Shown: positions 15,932 through 29,377, numbered from the stretch's first letter. The stretch: DNA of 64,000 bases from Burkholderia cepacia ATCC 25416 (GCF_001411495.1 NZ_CP012982.1:434001-498000), one strand, 5' to 3'. Notes: generated by a model from the sequence alone, not told the origin. A program made the numbers and translations.

Positions 15932-18148
15932 TCACGGTTTCCAGCGATACATCAGCACCTTGCCGCGCGCGTCTTCCTCGACGAACACGAGGTACTCGCC
16001 GTTCTCGCGCCGGAACGCGCTGATGCCGAACGGCACGTCGACCCAGCCGGATGCCTTGCCGACCTCGGCGCCCGGGCTCATCACGCCCACTTCCTTGCCG
16101 GTTTCCTTGTCGTACACGTGGATCTTGCCGACCGGCTCCACCCCGAAGAGGTAGCGGCCCTCGGCCGTGATCCCGATCAGGTCGAAGATCGGCTTCGCGT
16201 CGAGCTGCCACGGCAGCGCGACCTGGTAGCGCACGACCGGCGAGCCCGTCGACCACTTGTCGAAGCGGACCAGCACACGGCCCACTTCCTTATTGATGCC
16301 CGGCTGCGGCGGGGCGTCGGCCGTGTAACCGGTCACGTACAGCGTGTCCGTCTGCGCGTCGTAGATCGAGCGGCGCAGCTGCGTGAACGGCTGCGGCATC
16401 GGATAGGTCGTGACCTTGTCGTACGAGTAGATCGGGTTGCCGGCCTTGTCGACGCCGCCGTACTGGAAGCGGTGGATGCCGCGCACGTCGCTCGTGCGCC
16501 AGATGTCGCCCTTCGTGTCGACCCACCAGCCCCAGCCGCCCGCCTTCGCCTTGCCGGTGGTATTGATCTCGAACTCGTCGGCATCGAGCCGGCCGTTGCC
16601 GTTCGCGTCGCGCCACAGCCAGTCGCCGCCCGGCGGCTTGTTCGGCACGTTGTCGACCGGCCGCGCGCGGCCCGCGATCAGACCGGACGGAATCGCGACT
16701 TCGCCGTCGCGCTTCGCGTCGAAGCGGTAGATCTTCAGGTGATCGGCGTACATGTCCGTCAGGTACAGGAACGTGCGGCCGTCGAGGCGCCGCGCGATCG
16801 GCATGCCGGGCCACTGGTCCGTATGGAACACGGGGTCGTCCGGATACTTGAAGCGGTTCGACAGGAAGCCGACGTATTTCCAGTCCTGGCCCGGCGGCTT
16901 CGACAGGTCGAGCTCGAAGCGCTTGTTGCCCGTGTACACGCTGTTCGGCCGCGCCGGGTCGAGCCATGCGCCGTCGACGAACAGCAGCCCCTGCACCTGC
17001 CAGCGCAGCTTGCCGTCAGGCGTATAGCTTTCGAGCACGGCACCGAGCCCCGCACCGATCGTGTCGTGACGCGGCCCGATGCCGTTCATCGACACGTAAA
17101 TGTTGCCCGCCCGGTCGACACCGACTCCCGTCAGCCCGTTGAAACGCTGCGGCCCGGGCCGGCCCGGCACCGGGCCCGCGAAGATGCCGCCGCGCTCGCC
17201 GAGCGTGCCCGACTGCGCATAACCCTTGCCGCCTTTCGAGAAAATCAGGATCTGCTGGCGCGGCCCGTTGTCCGCGACGAGCACGCGCCCTTTCGCGTCG
17301 ACTGCCACGTCCACCGCGTCGGTGCCTTCCGGCAGCGCGGGGGCGTCGTCGAGCTTGCGACCGTCGGCGCGCACGTGCGCGAGGTGCGCGGGCCCCTTGA
17401 TCGTGTCCGTGAGCAGCCACAACGTGCCGTCGCCCGCGAGCGCGATGCGGCCCGGCTCGTGCACGCTCCACGTGCCCTTCTGCTGCATCGTCTCCGCGTC
17501 GTACACGTCCACCGCGTCGCGCGACGGATTCGTCGCGAACAGCGTCTTGTCGTCGGCCGCGAGGCCGCCGACTTCCGCCTTCTGCTCGCCCGTTTCCGAG
17601 CGCGCGGGCGCCGCCACCTCGTTCATCATCATGAAGCTCGCGGCCATCCGCGCGCGGCCGGCATCGGCACGCCCGCCAGGAGCCACCTGCGGCGCCGCGC
17701 GGAACGGCGCCGGCTGCTTCATGTCGCCGATCGTGCGGCGCGAGATGCCGAACCACTGCTTGCCCTTGTCCGGCCAGATGCCGGGCGACTGCAGGTGGCC
17801 GCGCTCGTTGCCGACACCGATCGCGACGTACGCATATTTGCTGTTCACGGCGATCGCGCTGCCGCCGAGGTTGCCCCAGCCGTGCGTGCCGCCGGCGAAG
17901 CCGAGCATCTTTCCGTCCTGGTAGACGCTCGCTTCGGCGCCGCTCTCGTCCCATGGCGCATTCGTATACACCTTGCCTTCAGGCGTCACCGCGATCGCGC
18001 GGATGTCGATCTGCGTCCAGCTGCCGTCGCCATAGCCGAACGTATTGCCGATCCACGACGTCGTCGCGGGCAACACCGTTTCGGCCGGTACGGCGCTCGT
18101 CAGCAGCGTCGCGCATACCGTCATGCCTACCAGAATCAGACGTCGCAA
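15932..18148 (-). CDS. bceP: Periplasmic beta-propeller-like protein BceP, role in cepacian export or synthesis unknown
   Basis: Exported protein of 738 residues. The start is set at a TTG (18146-18148) because GGAGAAG lies just upstream and the resulting N-terminus is a clean Sec signal (MRRLILVGMTVCATLLTSAVPA). A GTG at 18199 would bury that signal behind 17 arginine-rich residues. The mature part has repeated blade-like segments (FNGLTGVGVDRAGNIYVSMN, VDVAVDAKGRVLVADNG, IGITAEGRYLFGVEP), as in NHL/SMP-30-type propellers. At 514-525 there is a textbook EF-hand loop, DANGNGRLDADE, so calcium binding is likely. I know no enzymatic role for this family. It heads the bceP-Q-R transcript. Confidence 0.85.
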   Translation of the reverse strand: MRRLILVGMTVCATLLTSAVPAETVLPATTSWIGNTFGYGDGSWTQIDIRAIAVTPEGKVYTNAPWDESGAEASVYQDGKMLGFAGGTHGWGNLGGSAIAVNSKYAYVAIGVGNERGHLQSPGIWPDKGKQWFGISRRTIGDMKQPAPFRAAPQVAPGGRADAGRARMAASFMMMNEVAAPARSETGEQKAEVGGLAADDKTLFATNPSRDAVDVYDAETMQQKGTWSVHEPGRIALAGDGTLWLLTDTIKGPAHLAHVRADGRKLDDAPALPEGTDAVDVAVDAKGRVLVADNGPRQQILIFSKGGKGYAQSGTLGERGGIFAGPVPGRPGPQRFNGLTGVGVDRAGNIYVSMNGIGPRHDTIGAGLGAVLESYTPDGKLRWQVQGLLFVDGAWLDPARPNSVYTGNKRFELDLSKPPGQDWKYVGFLSNRFKYPDDPVFHTDQWPGMPIARRLDGRTFLYLTDMYADHLKIYRFDAKRDGEVAIPSGLIAGRARPVDNVPNKPPGGDWLWRDANGNGRLDADEFEINTTGKAKAGGWGWWVDTKGDIWRTSDVRGIHRFQYGGVDKAGNPIYSYDKVTTYPMPQPFTQLRRSIYDAQTDTLYVTGYTADAPPQPGINKEVGRVLVRFDKWSTGSPVVRYQVALPWQLDAKPIFDLIGITAEGRYLFGVEPVGKIHVYDKETGKEVGVMSPGAEVGKASGWVDVPFGISAFRRENGEYLVFVEEDARGKVLMYRWKP

Positions 18149-21717
<3,569 letters not shown>

Positions 21718-21737
21718 GCCGCGCGATTTCATCGGCA

Positions 21738-21778
21738 CAAAAACGAAGGGCCGCTCGCTTGCGCGAACGGCCCTTCGT
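21738..21778 (-). terminator. Intrinsic terminator between bceM and metZ
   Basis: An 11-bp perfect stem, ACGAAGGGCCG (21743-21753) with CGGCCCTTCGT (21768-21778), around a 14-base loop. Read leftward it is followed by TTTTTGTG, so it ends metZ. On the other strand the T run is poor, but the stem could also stop bceM transcripts. Confidence 0.87.
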
Positions 21779-21824
21779 CCATCGTCACGTCGGATCACGT
21801 CACGACATGCGTGACGTGCCCCGC

Positions 21825-23015
21825 TCAGCCTTCCAGCCCGCGCGCGAGATCCTTGCGCAGGTCGCCCGCATCCTCGAGGCCCACCGACAGGCGGATCAGC
21901 CCTTCGCTGATCCCCGCTGCCGCGCGCGCCTCCGGCGTGATGCGGCCGTGCGTGGTGGTCGCCGGATGCGTAATGGTCGTACGCGTGTCGCCGAGGTTGC
22001 CGGTGATCGAGATCAGCTTCGTGTTGTCGATCACGCGCCATGCATTCGCGCGCTGCTGTTCGGGCGTGTCGCCCTTCAGCTCGAACGACAGGATCGCCCC
22101 GCCCGCCTTTTGCTGACGCTTCGCGAGTTCGTGCTGCGGGTGCGATTCGAGGCCCGGATGAAACACGCGCGCGACGGCCGGATGCGAATCGAGCCAGCGC
22201 GCGATCTCCAGCGCGTTCGCCGATTGCTTCTCGACGCGCAGCGACAGCGTCTCCATCCCCTTCAGCAGCACCCACGCGTTGAACGCCGACAGCGTCGGGC
22301 CCGCGCTGCGCACGAACGGGAACACCTTGCCCATGATGAATTCCTTCGAGCCGACCAGCGCGCCGCCAAGTACGCGGCCCTGGCCGTCGAGGAATTTCGT
22401 CGCCGAGTGCATCACGACATCCGCGCCGAGCTTCAGCGGCTGCTGCAGCACCGGGCTGCAGAAACAGTTGTCGACGACGAACAGCGCGTTCGATGCCTTC
22501 GCGATCTTGCCGATCGCCTCGATGTCGGCGAGTTCGGTCAGCGGGTTCGACGGCGTCTCGAGGAAGAACATCTTCGTTTCCGGACGCACGGCTTCCTTCC
22601 ACGCGTTCAGGTCCGTCGGGTCGACGAAGGTCGTCGTGATCCCGAACTTGCTGAAGATCTGCGAGAACATCCCTAGCGTCGAGCCGAACAGGCTGCGCGA
22701 GCTGACCAGGTGGTCGCCGGCCTGCAGCGCGGACATCACGACCGACATGATCGCGGCCATCCCGGATGCCGTCGCGATGCACGCCTCGCCGCCCTCGAGC
22801 GCCGCGAGGCGCTCCTGGAACATGGTGACGGTCGGGTTCGTGAAACGCGAATAGGTGAAATAGTCTTCCGAATTCGCGAAGCGCTCGGCCGCGTCGGCCG
22901 CGCTCTGGAAGCAGAAGCTCGACGTGAGGAACAGCGCTTCCGAGTGCTCGTTGAAGTCGCTGCGCAGTGTGCCCGCGCGCACGGCAAGCGTGTCGAAGTT
23001 GAGGGAGTCGTCCAT
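21825..23015 (-). CDS. metZ: O-succinylhomoserine sulfhydrylase
   Basis: PLP enzyme of 396 residues that makes homocysteine directly from O-succinylhomoserine and sulfide in methionine synthesis. It belongs to the Cys/Met metabolism PLP family. Motifs include YFTYSRFTNPTVTMFQERLA, the cofactor region SSRSLFGST, ETPSNPLTELADI, VVDNCFCSPVLQQPL, the lysine-bearing HSATKFLDGQGRVLGG and LISITGNLGDTRTTITHPATTTH (split for length). The ATG at 23013-23015 matches the usual family N-terminus MDDSLNFDTLAVRAG; the longer frame to 23105 runs through the terminator and is rejected. Its leader carries a SAM-II riboswitch and a terminator-like hairpin. Confidence 0.95.
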   Translation of the reverse strand: MDDSLNFDTLAVRAGTLRSDFNEHSEALFLTSSFCFQSAADAAERFANSEDYFTYSRFTNPTVTMFQERLAALEGGEACIATASGMAAIMSVVMSALQAGDHLVSSRSLFGSTLGMFSQIFSKFGITTTFVDPTDLNAWKEAVRPETKMFFLETPSNPLTELADIEAIGKIAKASNALFVVDNCFCSPVLQQPLKLGADVVMHSATKFLDGQGRVLGGALVGSKEFIMGKVFPFVRSAGPTLSAFNAWVLLKGMETLSLRVEKQSANALEIARWLDSHPAVARVFHPGLESHPQHELAKRQQKAGGAILSFELKGDTPEQQRANAWRVIDNTKLISITGNLGDTRTTITHPATTTHGRITPEARAAAGISEGLIRLSVGLEDAGDLRKDLARGLEG

Positions 23016-23075
23016 GTTCCGTTTTCCGTATCCGATGGCCACGCGCATCGCGCAGGCCAGATCAAAACCAGGCCA

Positions 23076-23114
23076 AAAAACAAAAAGCCCGCTATGCGTC
23101 GGCATCAGCGGGCT
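23076..23114 (-). terminator. Intrinsic terminator in the metZ leader (attenuator, or end of purF)
   Basis: Read leftward, AGCCCGCT (23107-23114) pairs with AGCGGGCT (23086-23093) around a 13-base loop, followed by TTTTGTTTTTT. It lies between a SAM-II aptamer and metZ, about 60 bases before the metZ start. It could end purF transcripts, serve as the riboswitch expression platform, or both. Confidence 0.88.
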
Positions 23115-23160
23115 TCGGTGCGGTACGACAGCGATCGACTCGGGCCGGTTGCCACCGGCC

Positions 23161-23221
23161 TTCGCTTTAGCTGTTTTGGGAAGTCGCCCCGCGTCCGCAA
23201 GCTGATATCAAATCGACGCAA
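23161..23221 (-). ncRNA. SAM-II (SAM-alpha) riboswitch upstream of metZ
   Basis: Read leftward, the RNA has GCGTC (23219-23215) pairing with GACGC (23195-23191) to form the P1 stem. Within its loop is GATTTG, then GCTTGC. The 3' part is CCCAAAACAGCTAAAGCG. GAUUUG, GCUUGC, the A-rich linker and the terminal GCUAAAGC are the conserved elements of the H-type pseudoknot that binds S-adenosylmethionine in the SAM-II class. It lies in front of a methionine-synthesis gene, the expected regulon, so high SAM should lower metZ expression. A GGCCGGTGGCAACCGGCC hairpin (23143-23160) and the terminator at 23076-23114 follow. Confidence 0.85.
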
Positions 23222-23227
23222 GGCCAC

Positions 23228-23233
23228 ATCCTA
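23228..23233 (-). promoter_or_regulatory. Candidate -10 element of metZ
   Basis: TAGGAT read leftward, about seven bases before the first base of the SAM-II aptamer. Transcription would start near 23221, exactly at the riboswitch 5' end. No good -35 is visible, so this is tentative. Confidence 0.35.
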
Positions 23234-23262
23234 TCACGCCTCGATAAAAGCGTGCGCCGGTG

Positions 23263-24795
23263 TCACTCGACCGACAGTTGCAGGTTCATCTGCGAACGTT
23301 CGGTGTCGCCGGCCGTATCGCGATCGGCCTGCGACGCCGGCGTGAGGCGCGCGCGCTCGATCGCATCGAGATACTCGGGCGTCACGTCGCCGGTGATGTA
23401 GTTGCCGTCGAAGCACGACGCCTCGAAGCGTTCGAGCTTCGGGTTGATGTCGCGCACCGCGCGGCGCAGGTCGTCGACGTCCTGGTAGATCAGGTGGTCG
23501 GCGCCGATGATCTTGGCGACGTCTTCGTCGGTGCGGCCGTGTGCGACGAGCTCGCCGCGCGTCGGCATGTCGATGCCGTACACGTTCGGGAACTTCACGG
23601 GCGGCGCGGCCGACGCGAAGATCACCGACTTCGCGCCCGCATCGCGCGCCATCTGCACGATTTCATGCGAGGTCGTGCCGCGCACGATCGAATCGTCGAC
23701 GATCAGCACGTTCTTGTCCTTGAACTCGATGCTCATCGCATTGAGCTTCTGGCGCACCGACTTCTTGCGCACGGCCTGGCCCGGCATGATGAAGGTGCGG
23801 CCGACGTAGCGGTTCTTGAAGAAGCCTTCGCGGTACTCGACGCCGAGCTTCGCGGCGACCTGCATCGCGGCCGGGCGCGACGAATCGGGAATCGGCATCA
23901 CGACGTCGATCGGCACGTTCGGCAGTTCGCGCTTGATCTTCTCGGCGAGATAGTCGCCCATGCGCAGGCGCACGTTGTAGACCGGCACGCCGTCGAGGCA
24001 CGAATCCGGACGCGCGAGGTACACGTATTCGAACATGCACGGGTTCAGCGTCGGGTTCTCCGCGCACTGCTGGCTGTGGAAGTTGCCGGCCTTGTCGATG
24101 AAGACCGCTTCGCCCGGCTCCAGGTCGCGCACGAATTCGAAACCGATGCCTTCGACCGCGACCGACTCCGACGCGACCATCCATTCGGTGCCGTGCTCGG
24201 TCTCGAGCTTGCCGATGCAGAGCGGGCGGATGCCGAACGGGTCGCGGAACGCGAGCAGGCCGTAGCCGGCGATCAGCGACACGATCGCATACGAACCCTG
24301 CAGGCGGCGATGCACGCCCGAGACGGCCTTGAACACCGAAGCCGGATCGAGCTCGAGGCCCGTGGTCGACAGTTGCAGCTCGTGCGCGAACACGTTGAGC
24401 AGCACTTCGCTGTCGGAATTGGTGTTGATGTGCCGGCGGTCGATCCGGAACATCTCGTCCTTCAGTTGCTGCCAGTTCGTCAGGTTGCCGTTGTGCGCGA
24501 GGATGATCCCGAACGGCGCGTTCACGTAGAACGGCTGCGCCTCGGCTTCGCTCGACGCCGAGCCGGCGGTCGGGTAGCGCACCTGGCCGATGCCGTAGGT
24601 GCCGGGCAGGCTGCGCATGTTGCGCGTGCGGAACACGTCGCGCACCATGCCGTTCGCCTTGTACATGTGGAAATTGCTGCCGTCCGCCGTCGCGATGCCC
24701 GCCGCGTCCTGACCGCGATGCTGCAGCAGCAGCAGGCTGTCATAGATCAGCTGGTTGACAGGGGATTGGGAGATAACGCCTACGATGCCGCACAT
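23263..24795 (-). CDS. purF: Amidophosphoribosyltransferase
   Basis: First committed enzyme of purine synthesis, making 5-phosphoribosylamine from PRPP and glutamine. It has 510 residues. After removal of Met the N-terminal Cys2 (MCGIVGVIS) is the glutamine amidotransferase nucleophile. This class-II domain continues with YGIGQVRYPTAGSAS and the ILAHNGNLTN strand. The C-terminal phosphoribosyltransferase domain has the PRPP loop VLIVDDSIVRGTTS. AAGGA precedes the ATG. It is the last gene of the folC-dedD-cvpA-purF run. Confidence 0.98.
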   Translation of the reverse strand: MCGIVGVISQSPVNQLIYDSLLLLQHRGQDAAGIATADGSNFHMYKANGMVRDVFRTRNMRSLPGTYGIGQVRYPTAGSASSEAEAQPFYVNAPFGIILAHNGNLTNWQQLKDEMFRIDRRHINTNSDSEVLLNVFAHELQLSTTGLELDPASVFKAVSGVHRRLQGSYAIVSLIAGYGLLAFRDPFGIRPLCIGKLETEHGTEWMVASESVAVEGIGFEFVRDLEPGEAVFIDKAGNFHSQQCAENPTLNPCMFEYVYLARPDSCLDGVPVYNVRLRMGDYLAEKIKRELPNVPIDVVMPIPDSSRPAAMQVAAKLGVEYREGFFKNRYVGRTFIMPGQAVRKKSVRQKLNAMSIEFKDKNVLIVDDSIVRGTTSHEIVQMARDAGAKSVIFASAAPPVKFPNVYGIDMPTRGELVAHGRTDEDVAKIIGADHLIYQDVDDLRRAVRDINPKLERFEASCFDGNYITGDVTPEYLDAIERARLTPASQADRDTAGDTERSQMNLQLSVE

Positions 24796-24846
24796 GGCAT
24801 GTCCTTCAGAATGACAAAATCGGTTCCGTCCTGCCCAGCCGCGTCG

Positions 24847-25341
24847 TCACACGCGTACGTACTGGGCCATGCCGTCGGGCAGGAGCTGCTTCAGCTCGTG
24901 CACGCCCTGTTCGGCGAAAGGACGCAATAGCGCATTGCGCCAGAAATCCTGTTTGGGCAGTTCGGTCAGCCCGGCCGCCGCGACCAGCAGCACCACCAGC
25001 ACGCAGCCGCGGACGAGCCCGAACATCATGCCCAGCGAGCGGTCGACGCCGCCCAGGCCACTGGCCTGCGCGATCCGCGACAGCAGCGCGTTCGCGACGC
25101 CGGCGACCAGCACCACGCCGATCACGACCAACGCGAAAGCGATCACCCACTGCGTCAGCGCACCGCCCGGCCAGTTCGCCGGAATATACGGTACGACCAA
25201 TCCGACGTAGCGGCCCGCGATCACGATCGCCGCGATCCAGCCGATCAGCCCGAAAATCTCGGACACGAAGCCGCGCCACGCACCGCGTAGCGCCGACAAC
25301 ACGATCACCGCCAATACAGCGTAGTCGAAAGCCGTCAGCAT
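24847..25341 (-). CDS. cvpA: CvpA family inner-membrane protein
   Basis: Membrane protein of 164 residues with four hydrophobic segments. It begins LTAFDYAVLAVIVLSALRGAWRGF and contains the family block EIFGLIGWIAAIV, then GLGGVDRSLGMMFGLVRG. Named after a requirement for colicin V production in E. coli; its molecular role remains unclear. It is almost always next to purF, as here (51-base gap), and follows dedD by six bases. Confidence 0.93.
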   Translation of the reverse strand: MLTAFDYAVLAVIVLSALRGAWRGFVSEIFGLIGWIAAIVIAGRYVGLVVPYIPANWPGGALTQWVIAFALVVIGVVLVAGVANALLSRIAQASGLGGVDRSLGMMFGLVRGCVLVVLLVAAAGLTELPKQDFWRNALLRPFAEQGVHELKQLLPDGMAQYVRV

Positions 25342-25347
25342 CGTGCG

Positions 25348-26184
25348 TTACTGCGTCAGACCGGCTTCGCGCACCTTCGCGATCGCGGCGGAAGCCGCCG
25401 CGCGATCCGCGAACGGGCCTGCACGCAACAGTGTAGCCGTGCTGCCATCCGACTGCTTGCGATGCTCGACATATGCGGGCACGCCCGCCGATTTCAACTT
25501 GGTGGCCCACGAACGGGCCGTCGCGTCATCCTTGAACGACCCGAGCTGCACCGCGAAGCGCGCACCGGCCGGCGACGACGGCGACGACGCGTCGCCGCTG
25601 TCCGGGCTCGCGGCGTCGGCATTCGCGACGGCCGCGGGTGCGGGCTTCGGCGCAGCCGGCTTCGCCGCGGGCGCAGCCGGTTTCGGCGCAGGCTTCTGCG
25701 GCGTCACGCTCGCCGTGGTCGTGGTATCGGGTTTCGCGGCCGGCTTGGCGGCATCCTTCGGCGCGGGCGCCGGTGCGGCCGCAACGGCCGTGTCGGATGC
25801 CGGCGGTTCGTCATGCGCGACGCCGGCCTGCACGTCGGACACATCGTCGTCGCGCGGCGCGACCGCCTGGTGCGCGGGCCGGTTCGGGATGTCGATCGCG
25901 ATGTCGTCGGTGACCGGCTTCGGGTGCGAATCGAGCACCATCGGCAGCACGATCACCGCGGCGACGACGAGCGCGATCGCGCCGACGAGGCGACGGCGCG
26001 CACGTTGCTTTTCTGGAAGGGTCGGATCGAGGAGCAGTGCGTCCGATTCCGGACGCTCGGTGCGGCGCGAGCGTCGCTCGACGCGTTCAGTGCGCTCCGT
26101 GCGCACGTTCCGGGAGGCCCCGGTGCGACCGCCGCGCCGCGGGGGCGCGTCGTCGTCTTTCTTGCCGAACGAGAAAATTCCCAT
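25348..26184 (-). CDS. dedD: SPOR-domain cell-division protein, DedD-like
   Basis: Bitopic protein of 278 residues. A charged cytoplasmic N-terminus (1-70) is followed by one membrane helix (ALVVAAVIVLPMVL, about 70-85) and a long Ala/Pro-rich periplasmic linker. The C-terminal SPOR domain (about 205-278: RFAVQLGSFKDDATARSWAT, AYVEHRKQ, LRAGPFADRAAA) binds denuded septal peptidoglycan and brings the protein to the division site. The folC-dedD-cvpA-purF order is the one found in E. coli, which supports the name. Confidence 0.9.
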   Translation of the reverse strand: MGIFSFGKKDDDAPPRRGGRTGASRNVRTERTERVERRSRRTERPESDALLLDPTLPEKQRARRRLVGAIALVVAAVIVLPMVLDSHPKPVTDDIAIDIPNRPAHQAVAPRDDDVSDVQAGVAHDEPPASDTAVAAAPAPAPKDAAKPAAKPDTTTTASVTPQKPAPKPAAPAAKPAAPKPAPAAVANADAASPDSGDASSPSSPAGARFAVQLGSFKDDATARSWATKLKSAGVPAYVEHRKQSDGSTATLLRAGPFADRAAASAAIAKVREAGLTQ

Positions 26185-26213
26185 GAATGGCTGAGTCCGA
26201 AACTGCCCGTCAG

Positions 26214-27524
26214 TCAGTGTTGCTGCGATTTACGGTAGGCCAGCACGCCGGCAACCGTATGGAAACTGCCGAAAACCACGATTCTATCATTCTCGGATGC
26301 TCTTTTTAGTGCATCGCGAAACGCTTCGGCGGGCGACGTGTAACGCGTGACGCTCGAATCGGGCCCGTCCTCCACGCCGGCCTTGCGCAGCGCGGCTTCG
26401 AGCTGCTCGGCGGTGGCCGCACGCGGCAGCGGCAGGTCGGTCACGCACCAGTGGTCGATCTCGCCCTTCAGGTGCTGCAGCACGCCGTCGATGTCCTTGT
26501 CGTGCATCGCGCCGAACACCGCGTACGTGTACGGGAAGAAACCCATGTTGCCGAGATTCTGCTCGAGCACGGCCGATGCATGCGGGTTGTGCGCGACGTC
26601 GAGCACGATCGCCGGCTTGCCGGGCAGCACCTGGAAGCGCCCGGGAAGCTCGACGTTCGCGAGGCCGAGCCGGATGTCCTGCGCCGACACCGGCAGCAAC
26701 GGGCGCAGCGCCTCGAGCGCGGCGAGCGCGGCCGATGCATTGATCAGCTGATTCGCGCCGCGCAGCGCCGGGTACGCCAGCGCCGGATAGCGCTTCTCGC
26801 GACCGAGGTAGCTCCACTGCTGGCGCTCCGCGCCCGCCTGCGCCTCGTAGCGGAAATCGCGGCCGACGAGCCACAGGTCGGCGCCGATCGCTTCCGCGTG
26901 GTCGATCAGCGTTTGCGGCGCGGCCGGATCGCCGCAGATCGCCGGCTTGCCGGCACGGAAGATCCCGGCCTTCTCGAACGCGATCTTCTCGCGCGTGTCG
27001 CCGAGGTATTCGGTGTGGTCGATGTCGATGCTCGTGACGATCGCGCAATCGGTATCGATGATGTTGACCGCGTCGAGCCGGCCGCCGAGGCCGACTTCGA
27101 GGATCACCGCGTCCAGCCCGCGCGACGCGAACAGGTGCAGGATCGCAAGCGTCGTGAATTCGAAGTACGTGAGCGACACGGGCTCGGGCAACGACGTGCG
27201 CGCGGCTTCGACGGCCTCGAAGTGCGGCAGCAGTTCGTCATCGGTGACGTTCTGCCCGTTCACGCGCGCGCGCTCGTTGAATTCGAGCAGGTGCGGCGAC
27301 GTGTGGCAGCCGACCTTGTAGCCCGCGCGCACGAGGATCGTCTCGAGGAACGCGCAGGTCGACCCCTTGCCGTTCGTGCCGCCGACGGTAATGACGGGGC
27401 ACGTGAATTCGAGTTGCAGCGCCGCCTTGACCTGCCCGATGCGGGTCAGGCCCATGTCGATGCCGACCGGGTGCGCGCGTTCGAGATGCGAAAGCCACGC
27501 GTCGAGAGTGGGAAAAGTGCTCAT
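26214..27524 (-). CDS. folC: Bifunctional dihydrofolate synthase / folylpolyglutamate synthase
   Basis: Mur-ligase-type enzyme of 436 residues that joins glutamate to dihydropteroate and then adds further glutamates to reduced folates. The ATP loop is GGTNGKGSTCAFLETIL (about residues 46-62). Family motifs are KVGCHTSPHLLEFNERA, VILEVGLGGRLDAVN, SIDIDHTEYLGDT and the C-terminal ligase core VLDVAHNPHAS. A strong terminator lies just upstream, after accD, so it needs either read-through or its own promoter. Confidence 0.97.
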   Translation of the reverse strand: MSTFPTLDAWLSHLERAHPVGIDMGLTRIGQVKAALQLEFTCPVITVGGTNGKGSTCAFLETILVRAGYKVGCHTSPHLLEFNERARVNGQNVTDDELLPHFEAVEAARTSLPEPVSLTYFEFTTLAILHLFASRGLDAVILEVGLGGRLDAVNIIDTDCAIVTSIDIDHTEYLGDTREKIAFEKAGIFRAGKPAICGDPAAPQTLIDHAEAIGADLWLVGRDFRYEAQAGAERQQWSYLGREKRYPALAYPALRGANQLINASAALAALEALRPLLPVSAQDIRLGLANVELPGRFQVLPGKPAIVLDVAHNPHASAVLEQNLGNMGFFPYTYAVFGAMHDKDIDGVLQHLKGEIDHWCVTDLPLPRAATAEQLEAALRKAGVEDGPDSSVTRYTSPAEAFRDALKRASENDRIVVFGSFHTVAGVLAYRKSQQH

Positions 27525-27556
27525 CGGTTCAAATCTGGATCGGTACCGCCACTACG

Positions 27557-27602
27557 CCAAAAAACGAAGCGCGTCGCCTGACGCGGAAGCCAGGCGACGC
27601 GC
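27557..27602 (-). terminator. Intrinsic terminator after accD
   Basis: Read leftward, GCGCGTCGCCTG (27591-27602) pairs with CAGGCGACGCGC (27569-27580) around a ten-base loop, then TTCG and six T. It lies 23 bases after the accD stop and 33 bases before folC, which separates the trp/acc and fol/pur transcripts. Confidence 0.9.
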
Positions 27603-27624
27603 AGAGTTCACAACCTTGCGCCGG

Positions 27625-28497
<873 letters not shown>

Positions 28498-28561
28498 CGT
28501 ATGGTTTCCTGTTCCGTGGCGGGCCGGGCCGACCGGCCCGTTCCCGCTTCCTGTGTTGTGT

Positions 28562-29377
28562 TTATCGCGCCGTCTTGCCCGCGCCGTCCAGGGCGGCGCG
28601 CAGCTCGGCAATGAAAGTCTTCAGCGCGGCGGCGGCACCCTCCGGCGCAGCGCTTTCGAGCAGCTGCACGAGGCGGCTGCCGATCACGACCGCGTCCGAC
28701 ACCTCGGCCACCGCGCGCGCCGTTTCGGCGTCGCGGATACCGAAGCCGACGCCGACCGGAACCGGCACGCGCGACTTGATGGCCGGGATTTTACCCGCAA
28801 TGCTCGAAACATCCAGATTTCCTGCGCCGGTCACGCCCTTGAGCGACACGTAATACACGTAGCCGCTCGCGATCTTGCCGACGTCGGCGATACGTTCGTC
28901 AGTCGACGTGGGCGCGAGCAGGAAGATCGGATCGATCTGCGCGGCGCGCATTTTCTCGGCGAACACGCCCGCCTCTTCCGGCGGATAGTCGACGACGAGC
29001 ACGCCGTCGACACCGGCCGCCTGCGCTTCGGCCGCGAACGCATCGACGCCCATCCGCTCGATCGGGTTCGCATAACCCATCAGCACGACGGGCGTTTTGG
29101 GGTCGGTTTCGCGAAAGCGCTTCACGTCGGCGAGCACGCTTTTCAGCGTGACGCCGCGCGCGAGCGCGCGTTCCGACGAGCGCTGGATCACGGGGCCGTC
29201 GGCCATCGGGTCCGAGAACGGCACGCCGAGTTCGATCACGTCCGCGCCGCCTTCGGCGAGCGCGTGCATGAATTCGACGGTTTTCGCGGGATCGGGATCG
29301 CCGGCCGTGATGAACGGGATCAGGCCCTTACGGCCTTGTTCGGCGAGCGCGGCGAAGGTTTGCTGAATACGGGACAT
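28562..29377 (-). CDS. trpA: Tryptophan synthase, alpha subunit
   Basis: TIM-barrel subunit of 271 residues that cleaves indole-3-glycerol phosphate and channels indole to TrpB. Visible are the opening [12 protein letters not shown], the catalytic-glutamate strand [16 protein letters not shown], the catalytic Asp region [15 protein letters not shown], and the phosphate-binding [12 protein letters not shown]. In this genome it is separated from trpB by a DNA methyltransferase gene (see 29419-30270), yet all three are oriented and spaced as one transcript. Confidence 0.98.
   Translation of the reverse strand: MSRIQQTFAALAEQGRKGLIPFITAGDPDPAKTVEFMHALAEGGADVIELGVPFSDPMADGPVIQRSSERALARGVTLKSVLADVKRFRETDPKTPVVLMGYANPIERMGVDAFAAEAQAAGVDGVLVVDYPPEEAGVFAEKMRAAQIDPIFLLAPTSTDERIADVGKIASGYVYYVSLKGVTGAGNLDVSSIAGKIPAIKSRVPVPVGVGFGIRDAETARAVAEVSDAVVIGSRLVQLLESAAPEGAAAALKTFIAELRAALDGAGKTAR

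Noticed and set aside
15906..16256. Extended start of bceQ
   Set aside because: The extension lies inside the bceP coding sequence; the ATG at 15905 has a usable ribosome-binding site and the family N-terminus.
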